DNA from: an uncultured Eubacterium sp.
GTDB taxonomy: Bacteria > Bacillota > Clostridia > Lachnospirales > CAG-274
Assembly: GCA_900543365.1 (NCBI GenBank)
Contig: UQRG01000010.1
Span: forward strand, 1-21,920
Reading direction: 5' to 3'
Length of the DNA stretch: 21,920 bases
The notes below the pieces were generated by a model. It saw nothing but the letters and a program-made list of their open reading frames with translations, made no database searches and had not been told where the DNA came from. Made by a program: the position numbers and the translations under genes. Shown here in pieces: positions 16,101 through 21,920 of the stretch. Position 1 is the stretch's first letter. Each line of letters starts with the position of its first letter.

Positions 16101-17030
16101 TTAATCAGCAAAAAGCTGAGTTGACAAGTATCTATCACCAGTATCTGGTAATAATACTACAATATTCTTACCCTTGTTTTCTTCTCTCTTGGCAAGTTCC
16201 ACTGCTGCCCAAAGAGCTGCACCTGAAGATATACCAACAATAACACCTTCACTTCTTGCAAAAGCCTTGCCAGTATTAAAGGCATCATCATTATCTACAG
16301 GAATAACTTCATCATAGATATTTGTATCGAGAGTTTCCGGAATAAATCCAGCACCAATGCCCTGAATTTTATGAGGACCTGCGTGACCTTCAGTAAGCAC
16401 AGGAGATGTCTTGGGTTCAACTGCAACAACCTTAATATTAGGGTTATGTGACTTTAAGTATTCACCTACACCAGTAATAGTACCACCAGTACCTATACCA
16501 GCCACAAAAATATCAACATTGCCATCAGTATCATTCCAAATTTCCGGACCAGTAGTTGCCTTGTGAGCCTCTGGATTTGCAGGATTTACAAACTGACCAA
16601 GTATAATTGAATTTTCAATTTCTTGATTAAGCTCATCAGCTTTAGCAATAGCACCTTTCATACCACTTGCACCATCAGTAAGAACAACTTCTGCACCATA
16701 AGCCTTAAGCAAATTTCTTCTTTCAATACTCATTGTTTCTGGCATAGTAAGTATAGCCTTGTAACCCTTAGCTGTAGCAACTGCAGCAATACCAATACCA
16801 GTGTTACCACTTGTTGGCTCAATAATTGTAGCACCAGGTTTAAGTTTTCCTTTTTTTTCTGCATCTTCAACCATAGCAAGAGCAATTCTATCTTTAACAC
16901 TTCCAGCAGGATTAAAATATTCAAGCTTTGCATAAATATTATCAACACCTGATTTCTTGTTAAAATTGTTCAACTTTAAAAGAGGTGTAGAACCAATTAA
17001 TTCTGTCATACTATTATAAATTTTTGCCAT
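16101..17030 (-). CDS. cysK: Cysteine synthase A, CysK
   Basis: O-acetylserine sulfhydrylase, which condenses O-acetylserine with sulfide to give cysteine, using PLP. The 309 residues have the standard length. The PLP lysine is K46 in NPAGSVKDR, the substrate loop is PTSGNTGIGIA and the phosphate-binding loop is GIGTGGTITGVGEYL. The C-terminal part carries GISSGAALWAA. The ATG at 17030 is chosen over one 18 bases upstream because AAGGCGG lies seven bases before it. A strong promoter lies upstream, and the leader holds a 16-base motif shared with the regulator gene next door. metY follows, so the two sulfide-fixing enzymes are probably one transcript. Confidence 0.97.
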   Translation of the reverse strand: MAKIYNSMTELIGSTPLLKLNNFNKKSGVDNIYAKLEYFNPAGSVKDRIALAMVEDAEKKGKLKPGATIIEPTSGNTGIGIAAVATAKGYKAILTMPETMSIERRNLLKAYGAEVVLTDGASGMKGAIAKADELNQEIENSIILGQFVNPANPEAHKATTGPEIWNDTDGNVDIFVAGIGTGGTITGVGEYLKSHNPNIKVVAVEPKTSPVLTEGHAGPHKIQGIGAGFIPETLDTNIYDEVIPVDNDDAFNTGKAFARSEGVIVGISSGAALWAAVELAKREENKGKNIVVLLPDTGDRYLSTQLFAD

Positions 17031-17054
17031 TTTTAAACCGCCTTTCATTATTCA

Positions 17055-17070
17055 TATAATTCATACTGGT
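17055..17070 (-). promoter_or_regulatory. Candidate Rrf2 operator in the cysK leader
   Basis: TATAATTCATACTGGT on the plus strand, identical at 15 of 16 positions to the sequence just downstream of the rrf2-type gene's own -10 box. It lies about 20-35 bases past the expected cysK start. A roadblock or operator for the adjacent regulator is inferred. Confidence 0.45.
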
Positions 17071-17097
17071 TTTATATGTTTTTGTTTTGTTGAAATT

Positions 17098-17126
17098 AAT
17101 ATATCATACTTTTCATACTTTGTCAA
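17098..17126 (-). promoter_or_regulatory. Predicted promoter of cysK-metY
   Basis: On the minus strand a consensus TTGACA (17126-17121), 17-base spacer, TATATT (17103-17098). The spacer contains AGTATGA twice in the run from the -35 box. The leader is about 60 bases. No T-box or SAM riboswitch is recognisable. Confidence 0.8.
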
Positions 17127-17143
17127 TAGGTAATTTATAAATT

Positions 17144-17187
17144 TTAAAAAAATAAAACCTTATATAACCAATGTTATACAAGGCTTT
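17144..17187 (-). terminator. Rho-independent terminator after the Rrf2 regulator gene
   Basis: A 15-bp stem (17154-17168 with 17173-17187), with two G-U pairs in the RNA and a 4-base loop, then ATTTTTTT on the minus strand. It separates the regulator from cysK. The 71 bases between it and the regulator stop show nothing else. Confidence 0.88.
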
Positions 17188-17258
17188 AATCTCTGTAATA
17201 CTATTGGTAACTTATATTGCCTAAACTTATAAATATTTTAATCCTAATTGTTTTAAAG

Positions 17259-17696
17259 TTAAATATTATAATCATTACCTATTTTTGCATTATACTTATC
17301 AATTAAGTCTGCAAGAGTTACATTATCAACTACATTATTTATTGCATTATAAAGTTGTTTCCAAAGTTCCAAAGTAATACAGTCATCACATCTGTCACAA
17401 GTATTAATATCATCTTCAAGACAAGCTACTGGTGCAAGACTGCCTTCAGTAAGTCTAAGTATCATACCTACTGTATAATCCTCTGGATTTTTAGCCAATT
17501 TATAGCCACCCTTAGAACCTCTAAGTCCCTTTACAAAGCCAGCTTTAACCAATATAGTAATTATTTGCTCTAAATATTTAACTGAAATTTCTTGTCTTTC
17601 ACTTACAGTTTTTAAGGGGATATACTCTCCTGTATTATTTAATGCCAAATCAAGCATTAATCTTAAGGCATATCTTCCTTTTGTCGAAATCTTCAT
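17259..17696 (-). CDS. Rrf2 family regulator, IscR-like with four cysteines
   Basis: DNA-binding regulator of the Rrf2 family, 145 residues. The N-terminal winged helix has the hallmark MKISTKGRYALRLMLDLA, YLEQIITILVKAGFVKG and RGSKGGYKLAK (59-69). A cysteine cluster, C92, C100, C103 and C106, follows in the position of the iron-sulfur ligands of IscR. The cysteine-metabolism repressor CymR lacks such ligands, so this protein probably senses iron-sulfur status or redox even though it sits beside cysK. No iscS or iscU gene is near. GGAGG lies before the ATG. It is monocistronic, with its own promoter and terminator, and a possible operator lies just past its start site, suggesting autoregulation. 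Family is certain; ligand and targets are inferred. Confidence 0.93.
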   Translation of the reverse strand: MKISTKGRYALRLMLDLALNNTGEYIPLKTVSERQEISVKYLEQIITILVKAGFVKGLRGSKGGYKLAKNPEDYTVGMILRLTEGSLAPVACLEDDINTCDRCDDCITLELWKQLYNAINNVVDNVTLADLIDKYNAKIGNDYNI

Positions 17697-17714
17697 ATTA
17701 CACCTCCACTCATT

Positions 17715-17730
17715 TATAATTCATATTGGT
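17715..17730 (-). promoter_or_regulatory. Candidate operator at the Rrf2 regulator start site
   Basis: TATAATTCATATTGGT on the plus strand, about +2 to +17 relative to the predicted start, placed for repression. A 15/16 copy lies in the cysK leader. An AT-rich inverted repeat (AATAAATT/AATTTATT, 17750-17774) also brackets the -35 box. Confidence 0.45.
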
Positions 17731-17738
17731 ATACTATG

Positions 17739-17767
17739 ATTATATAACTAATAAATTAATTTGTCAA
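17739..17767 (-). promoter_or_regulatory. Predicted promoter of the Rrf2 regulator
   Basis: On the minus strand TTGACA (17767-17762), 17-base spacer, TATAAT (17744-17739): both boxes match the consensus exactly. The -35 box lies within a few bases of the holA stop codon, and no terminator separates the two genes. Confidence 0.85.
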
Positions 17768-17769
17768 AT

Positions 17770-18753
17770 TTATTTGCTGTATTTTAAAAGTATCAGTTCT
17801 ACACCTAGTTTAGATGTCATTACACCAGACTTTATGTTACTGTCACAATTGGCACAATCCTCTAATGCTTTTATAAGAACAGTCAATTTAAAGTTTTTAG
17901 CTTGATTAAGGCAATTATTTACAACAAAATCTCTTAATTTAAGTTCTGCTGCTATTTGTCTGCTATTATAATTCTTTTTATTTTGTAAATATTTACATTG
18001 TAACATAAGTCTAAATTGTCTAGCAATCATAGCTAGTATACCTATAGGTTCTTCTCCTTCAAATATCATATTATTGTATATTTCTAGAGCCTTATCTGTA
18101 TTTTTATTGCCCATAGCAGCCACCATATTAAATATGTTGACTTCTGCCGACTTTGTACAAGCTATGTCAATATCTTTATTTTCTACTTTATTATTACCAA
18201 CATAAGCTAAAAGTTTATCAAGTTCAGCCTTTAAATGTTTCATATCATTACCAATATTTCTAACAAAATAATTAGCTGTATTATTATCAAGTTGATTACC
18301 AGACTCTTTTTTAACCCACTCCGTCAACTCTTTTATATCTTGATAATTGATTTCACAACAATATCCAACCTTTTTAACAGCTTTGTAAAGAGAGTTTCTT
18401 TTGTCAACATTTTCATTAGTAAATAAGTATACACAGCCATTTGGAATATTTTTGATAGCATCAACCATAGCTGTAGTATCAATTTTTCTTCCATCTTTAA
18501 AAAGTCCGGAATTATCCACCACAACTAATCTGTACTCACTAAAAAACGGAGCAGTATCTCCTGCATTAATTATTTTGTTAACATCACAGTTATTGCCTTC
18601 AAAAATATCCATATTCATCATAGCATTTTCTTTATTTACAATGCTATTTTTCAGCAATTCTGTATACTCTTTTACTAAATAGCTTTCTTCACCATATATT
18701 AAATATGCACTTTTATAAGCCCCCGACTTTATATCACTATTAATTTGCTTCAA
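17770..18753 (-). CDS. holA: DNA polymerase III delta subunit, HolA
   Basis: The delta subunit of the clamp loader opens the beta sliding clamp for loading onto primed DNA. The 327-residue length fits. The N-terminal AYLIYGEESYLVKEY (15-29) is the family's opening, followed by MMNMDIFEGNNCDVNKIINAGDTAPFF and YRLVVVDNSG, and later a helical collar domain (about 210-325) with EEPIGILAMIARQFRLML. There is no Walker A, as expected for this ATPase-like but non-hydrolysing subunit. The start is TTG, with AGAGG six bases upstream. The gene follows the lipoprotein gene by 49 bases and has no obvious promoter of its own. Confidence 0.93.
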   Translation of the reverse strand: MKQINSDIKSGAYKSAYLIYGEESYLVKEYTELLKNSIVNKENAMMNMDIFEGNNCDVNKIINAGDTAPFFSEYRLVVVDNSGLFKDGRKIDTTAMVDAIKNIPNGCVYLFTNENVDKRNSLYKAVKKVGYCCEINYQDIKELTEWVKKESGNQLDNNTANYFVRNIGNDMKHLKAELDKLLAYVGNNKVENKDIDIACTKSAEVNIFNMVAAMGNKNTDKALEIYNNMIFEGEEPIGILAMIARQFRLMLQCKYLQNKKNYNSRQIAAELKLRDFVVNNCLNQAKNFKLTVLIKALEDCANCDSNIKSGVMTSKLGVELILLKYSK

Positions 18754-18802
18754 TTTTAACCTCTTGAAATTTTAAGGACAAATACTTTGCCCCTTTTATT
18801 TA

Positions 18803-19288
18803 CTATAAACCTTTTACAACTTCTGAAATTTCTTTAATTTTACTATCTCTTGCATTTGTAAGAGTAGCATTAGCATTTACAAGTTTGTTATTCTGTACTT
18901 TAAAGCTATTAATCATAGTTGTTTTAGTACTATCAATTTCTAAAACTTGAACATAAAATAAATTCTTATTAGAGCCGTCTTCGTTTTCTGTATATTCAAA
19001 GTCTAAAATTTTACTAACAGCCATAACATCTTTACCTAAAGTATTTTTAAGTTCATCCTCTGTCTTCGCTAGAGAATAACCCTCTGGCAAATCATTAACA
19101 CTGTAATTAACCATATCTTTATCCTTTGCTATAACAAAAGATTCTCCATTATCTGCAGTTTTTTCCCAGCCATTACCTGGTAAAGTAACCTCAACACCAA
19201 AGGTATCTGATTTTACAGTTTCTGAACCACAACCAGTCATTAATATTATAGGTAAAGCTACCACAATCCCATAAATAATCTTTTTCAT
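18803..19288 (-). CDS. Lipoprotein of unknown function
   Basis: A 161-residue exported lipoprotein. The signal peptide ends in the lipobox LMTGC, with C20 as the lipidated residue. The mature part is about 140 residues of probable alpha/beta structure (GVEVTLPGNGWEKTADNGES near the start, then FVIAKDKDMVNYSVNDLPEG). It has no other cysteine, no membrane segment and no enzyme motif that I recognise. It could be of the PsbP-like type of small lipoproteins, but I cannot support that. It has a strong promoter, AAAGGAA before the ATG, and is likely co-transcribed with holA, a pairing without obvious functional meaning. Confidence 0.85.
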   Translation of the reverse strand: MKKIIYGIVVALPIILMTGCGSETVKSDTFGVEVTLPGNGWEKTADNGESFVIAKDKDMVNYSVNDLPEGYSLAKTEDELKNTLGKDVMAVSKILDFEYTENEDGSNKNLFYVQVLEIDSTKTTMINSFKVQNNKLVNANATLTNARDSKIKEISEVVKGL

Positions 19289-19337
19289 TTTAATATTCCT
19301 TTCTTTACATTACATAACACAGCAATCTTATTTTTTT

Positions 19338-19366
19338 ATTATATCACCATTAAAAACATTAGTCAA
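19338..19366 (-). promoter_or_regulatory. Predicted promoter of the lipoprotein-holA unit
   Basis: On the minus strand TTGACT (19366-19361), 17-base spacer, TATAAT (19343-19338). It is divergent from the plus-strand promoter at 19398, with only 31 bases between the two -35 boxes. Confidence 0.8.
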
Positions 19367-19397
19367 AGTAAAATACATAAAATTTTTATTACTTTAA

Positions 19398-19426
19398 TTG
19401 ACAGAACTATTAAAGTGTGATATATT
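19398..19426 (+). promoter_or_regulatory. Predicted promoter of the amino-acid ABC operon
   Basis: TTGACA (19398-19403), 17-base spacer, TATATT (19421-19426). The expected start is near 19433, giving a leader of about 62 bases. Confidence 0.8.
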
Positions 19427-19437
19427 ATTTTTACAGG

Positions 19438-19466
19438 TGCAGAAATAGAGGTCTATATTTTCTGCA
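19438..19466 (+). promoter_or_regulatory. Hairpin at the 5' end of the ABC operon leader
   Basis: TGCAGAAA (19438-19445) and TTTCTGCA (19459-19466) are perfect inverted copies around 13 bases that contain TAGAGGTCTA, so the stem may continue after a bulge. It begins about five bases into the predicted transcript. It may protect the mRNA end or act as an operator; it matches no riboswitch class that I know. Confidence 0.4.
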
Positions 19467-19494
19467 ATTTTATATTTGAAAGGACGGATTTTTA

Positions 19495-20325
19495 ATGAAA
19501 AAACTTTTAAGTGTTTTACTTGCAATGTCTTTAGGCTTTGCTGTAGTTGGATGTGGCAGTACAGCAAGTAACAATAATTCATCAAGTGAAGCAACAACTG
19601 AAACTGGTGCAAACAACACTACTTCAGGAGAGAAAATTATTATAGGTCTTGATGACCAGTTTCCACCAATGGGCTTTAGAGATGAAAACAATGAAATTGT
19701 AGGTTTTGATATTGATTTAGCTAAAGCTGCTGGTGAAAAAATGGGTGTAGATGTAGAATTTCAGCCTATTGATTGGGACAGTAAGGAGCTTGAGCTTAAT
19801 TCAGGCAAAATCGACTTAATTTGGAACGGTTTTTCAATTACTGATGAAAGAAAAGAAACTATGGACTTTACAGAGCCATATCTTGATAACAAAATGATTA
19901 TTATTGTAAATGAAGGCTCTGATATTAAAACAAAGGCTGACCTTGCTGGCAAGAATGTAGGTATTCAAGATGGTTCTTCTGCTGTAGATGCAGTTGAAAA
20001 AGATGATATTCATAATGACTTTTCTTCAATGCCAACTTATGACACAAATATATTAGCATTATCAGACCTTGAAGTTGGTAGAATTGATGCTGTAGTTGCC
20101 GACCAAGTTGTCGTAAAATACTATTTATCACAGAACCCAGACAAGAAGTTCGTTATTCTTGATGATGACTTTGGTTCAGAAGTTTATGGTGTTGCTGCTA
20201 AAAAGGGTAATACTGAATTAATAAACAAACTTCAAACAGCATTCGATGAATTATCAGAAGATGGTACATCTGCTGAAATTTCTAAAAAGTGGTTTGGAGA
20301 AGATATTGTAGTACACAACAAATAA
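19495..20325 (+). CDS. Polar amino-acid ABC importer binding lipoprotein
   Basis: Substrate-binding lipoprotein (276 residues) of the polar amino acid family (SBP family 3; ArtJ, GlnH and TcyA type). The signal ends in VVGC with C20 lipidated, followed by a Ser/Thr/Asn-rich spacer (21-45). The domain shows GLDDQFPPMGFRDENNEIVGFDIDLAKA, where FDIDLA is the family motif, then GKIDLIWNGFSITDERKETMDF and PYLDNKM. The last third has DLEVGRIDAVVADQVVVKYY and AEISKKWFGED. The ligand is a polar amino acid, possibly arginine, glutamine or cystine; the residues seen do not settle this. Nearby cysteine genes would favour cystine, but they are in a separate transcript. The ATG has AAAGGA upstream. A terminator hairpin follows, so this gene is probably made in excess over the permease and ATPase. 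Confidence 0.92.
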   Translation: MKKLLSVLLAMSLGFAVVGCGSTASNNNSSSEATTETGANNTTSGEKIIIGLDDQFPPMGFRDENNEIVGFDIDLAKAAGEKMGVDVEFQPIDWDSKELELNSGKIDLIWNGFSITDERKETMDFTEPYLDNKMIIIVNEGSDIKTKADLAGKNVGIQDGSSAVDAVEKDDIHNDFSSMPTYDTNILALSDLEVGRIDAVVADQVVVKYYLSQNPDKKFVILDDDFGSEVYGVAAKKGNTELINKLQTAFDELSEDGTSAEISKKWFGEDIVVHNK

Positions 20326-20336
20326 TTAAGTAAGCT

Positions 20337-20366
20337 AAAAGGGCTGTACAACAGCTCTTTTTCTTT
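20337..20366 (+). terminator. Intra-operon terminator/attenuator
   Basis: AAAGGGCTGT (20338-20347) pairs with ACAGCTCTTT (20351-20360) with one G-U pair and a 3-base loop, then TTTTTCTTT. It lies between the binding-protein and permease genes. No second promoter is evident, so read-through must supply the two downstream genes. Confidence 0.8.
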
Positions 20367-20391
20367 GTTATTATGTATAAGGAGTGAAAAA

Positions 20392-21042
20392 ATGGATATA
20401 TTATCCTGGATTGGTCAAATGTTGATAGGCTGTAAATTAACAGTATCTCTTTTTATGGTAACTATTATACTATCAATTCCTTTAGGTTTAATTTTGACTT
20501 TTCTGTATACAGGAAAAAATAAAATTATTAATTACATAGTAGGTTTCTATATACTTATTATGCGTGGCACACCGCTGCTTTTACAAATATTTTTTATATA
20601 CTTTGGTTTACCATATATACCATTTATAGGCAAATACCTTGTTATAAGTGATAGATTTACTGCTGGTGCTATTGCATTTATACTTAATTATGGTGCTTAT
20701 TTTGCTGAAATATTTAGAGGTGGTATACTTTCAGTTGACAAGGGACAATATGAGGCAGCTAAGGTACTTGGTATAAGTGAAATTCAAACTAAATTTAAAA
20801 TAGTTATACCTCAAATGTTTAGAATTTCATTGCCAGCAGTTGCCAATGAAACAATAATACTTTTGAAAGATACTGCATTAATTACTACACTTGGTCTTTC
20901 AGATTTATTAAAAGTAACTAACAACATTGTAAATAGAACAACAAATGTATCCGCCTATGCTGTAGCTGCTGCTTTTTATTTAATTATAAGTTATCTTCTA
21001 TCTGTATTATTTAAAAAACTAGAAAAGAAATTTGAATTTTAG
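20392..21042 (+). CDS. Polar amino-acid ABC importer permease
   Basis: Membrane subunit of the amino-acid importer, 216 residues, the usual length for the HisM/GlnP/TcyB class. Four to five membrane segments (about 12-36, 48-75, 88-108, 144-160 and 185-207). MRGTPLLLQIFFIYFGLP (57-74) is a class hallmark and the EAA coupling loop is at 121-150 (EAAKVLGISEIQTKFKIVIPQ). The ATG at 20392 is chosen because AAGGAG lies seven bases upstream; an in-frame ATG 27 bases earlier has no SD. It is preceded by the attenuator hairpin and followed by the ATPase gene after 10 bases. Confidence 0.93.
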   Translation: MDILSWIGQMLIGCKLTVSLFMVTIILSIPLGLILTFLYTGKNKIINYIVGFYILIMRGTPLLLQIFFIYFGLPYIPFIGKYLVISDRFTAGAIAFILNYGAYFAEIFRGGILSVDKGQYEAAKVLGISEIQTKFKIVIPQMFRISLPAVANETIILLKDTALITTLGLSDLLKVTNNIVNRTTNVSAYAVAAAFYLIISYLLSVLFKKLEKKFEF

Positions 21043-21052
21043 GAGGAAAGGT

Positions 21053-21799
21053 ATGTACGAAATAGAAGCAAAAAATGTTAAAAAAAGCTTTGGTAGCCTT
21101 GAAGTATTAAAGGGTGTAAGCCTTAATGTTTCAAAAGGTGAAGTTGTAGCCATACTTGGACCTTCAGGCTCAGGCAAAAGTACATTTTTAAGAAGTCTAA
21201 TAGACTTAGAAATTATAGATGATGGCGATATTTCCATTGCAGGCAAACAATTATGTAAAAACGGCAAATACCCACATAATAAAGAAAAAACACAAATACT
21301 TTCAAAAGCAGGTATGGTTTTTCAGCACTTTAATTTATTTCCACATATGTCAATTAAAAAAAATCTTATGTGTGCTCCACTTTTAAACAAACAAGCAAGC
21401 AAAGCTGAAATTGAAAAAATGGCTGTTGAAATGCTTAGAAAGGTCGGACTTGAAGACAAATTAAATGTTATGCCATCTACTCTCTCTGGTGGTCAAAAAC
21501 AGAGAGTAGCTATAGCAAGAGCATTAATGAGAAATCCAGAAATTATACTTTTTGACGAACCAACATCAGCTCTTGACCCAGAACTTACTGGTGAGGTTTT
21601 AAATGTAATAGCAGACCTTGCAAAAGATGGAATTACTATGGTTATAGTTACTCACGAAATGGGATTTGCTAAAGAAGTAGCTGACAAAATTGTATTTATG
21701 TATGGCGGGGTTGTCCTTGAAGAAAATACACCTGATGTTATATTTAACAATCCGGCTAATGAAAGAACTCGTTCGTTTATACAATCAGTTCTTAAATAA
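21053..21799 (+). CDS. Polar amino-acid ABC importer ATPase
   Basis: ATPase of the amino-acid importer, 248 residues, family length about 240-250. Walker A GPSGSGKST (36-44), Q-loop MVFQHFNLFPHMS (88-100), a class hallmark, signature LSGGQKQR (144-151), Walker B IILFDEPTSALDP (164-176) and switch histidine in VTHEMGFA are intact. The ATG at 21053 has AGGAGG six bases upstream, partly formed by the permease stop codon; an earlier in-frame ATG inside the permease gene is unlikely. It ends the operon before two hairpins. Confidence 0.96.
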   Translation: MYEIEAKNVKKSFGSLEVLKGVSLNVSKGEVVAILGPSGSGKSTFLRSLIDLEIIDDGDISIAGKQLCKNGKYPHNKEKTQILSKAGMVFQHFNLFPHMSIKKNLMCAPLLNKQASKAEIEKMAVEMLRKVGLEDKLNVMPSTLSGGQKQRVAIARALMRNPEIILFDEPTSALDPELTGEVLNVIADLAKDGITMVIVTHEMGFAKEVADKIVFMYGGVVLEENTPDVIFNNPANERTRSFIQSVLK

Positions 21800-21810
21800 T
21801 TGTAACTATA

Positions 21811-21834
21811 AGGCAACACAATTATGTGTTGCCT
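21811..21834 (+). terminator. Hairpin after the amino-acid ABC operon, no T-run
   Basis: AGGCAACACA (21811-21820) and TGTGTTGCCT (21825-21834), a perfect 10-bp stem with a 4-base loop, 11 bases after the ATPase stop. No T-run follows on either strand, so termination would be weak or the hairpin serves to stabilise the transcript. Confidence 0.5.
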
Positions 21835-21843
21835 CAGATTGTC

Positions 21844-21879
21844 GATAAACCCAGTTTCAAATTAGAAACTGGGTTTATC
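21844..21879. repeat. Perfect 15-bp inverted repeat with 6-base loop
   Basis: GATAAACCCAGTTTC (21844-21858) and GAAACTGGGTTTATC (21865-21879). It lies 9 bases after the preceding hairpin. No T-run is present on either side. It could be a terminator for either strand, a repeat-element hairpin, or an operator for a gene beyond the window. Nothing else is seen to the window end. Confidence 0.6.
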
Positions 21880-21920
21880 ATTGTAAAAATATATTCAATT
21901 AAGGATAAATTTTCAAATAT

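Noticed and set aside
16003..17258. T-box or SAM riboswitch ahead of cysK or metY
   Set aside because: The leaders are short (about 60 and under 100 bases). No T-box core or SAM-I-like helices were found, and the hairpin at 17154-17187 belongs to the end of the regulator gene.
17750..17774. AATAAATT/AATTTATT inverted repeat around the regulator -35 box
   Set aside because: It uses only A and T and lies in very AT-rich DNA, so it is weak evidence on its own. It is mentioned only with the operator entry.
1..21920. tRNA, rRNA, CRISPR array, insertion sequence or prophage
   Set aside because: No regularly spaced repeats, transposase motifs, phage genes or tRNA-like folds were seen on either strand.

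Overview
The window is AT-rich DNA (GC by eye about 30%) from a spore-forming member of the Bacillota, most likely class Clostridia. Supporting signs are spoIID, strong purine-rich Shine-Dalgarno (SD) sites, several TTG starts, a Gram-positive set of lipoproteins, an SLH-anchored surface protein, and a mltG-trmR-trhP block matching the yrrL-yrrM-yrrN/yrrO neighbourhood of Bacillus subtilis. The species cannot be named from the sequence. There is no rRNA, tRNA, insertion sequence, phage gene or CRISPR array.

Layout: everything from 1 to 19288 is on the minus strand, in short operons read right to left. The last 2.4 kb is a plus-strand operon. The two directions diverge from a promoter pair in 19289-19494. 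Reading the minus strand in its transcription direction: a lipoprotein of unknown function and holA; an Rrf2/IscR-type regulator; cysK and metY (sulfide into cysteine and homocysteine); a permease-ATPase-lipoprotein ABC importer of the NitT/TauT/Ssu class followed by a DUF1847 cysteine-rich protein; a long operon of fused ecfA1-ecfA2, ecfT, truA, mltG, trmR and trhP; a secreted cohesin-SLH protein; a small orphan gene; and murA-spoIID. The plus-strand operon encodes a polar amino-acid ABC importer (binding protein, permease, ATPase).

How the genes fit together: the Rrf2 regulator carries a four-cysteine cluster, and a 16-bp motif just downstream of its own -10 box recurs (15 of 16 bases) in the cysK leader, so it probably autoregulates and controls cysteine synthesis. 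The ABC-DUF1847 operon sits just behind metY and has no convincing promoter or SD of its own. Its binding protein has cysteines along the mature domain and a tail of three Cys-Cys pairs, and its last gene is also cysteine-rich, suggesting uptake of a thiol-bound or metal-containing ligand rather than an ordinary sulfonate. TrhP and TrmR make 5-methoxyuridine at the tRNA wobble position, and TruA makes pseudouridine 38-40. The Ecf genes form the shared energising module for vitamin uptake. MurA, MltG and SpoIID act on peptidoglycan.

The best candidates for something new are the cysteine-rich ABC-DUF1847 operon, the EcfA1-EcfA2 fusion, the shared regulator motif, the stand-alone cohesin-SLH protein, and a small orphan gene whose mRNA has complementary 5' and 3' ends. 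Promoters, terminators and repeats were found by eye. No database search was possible.
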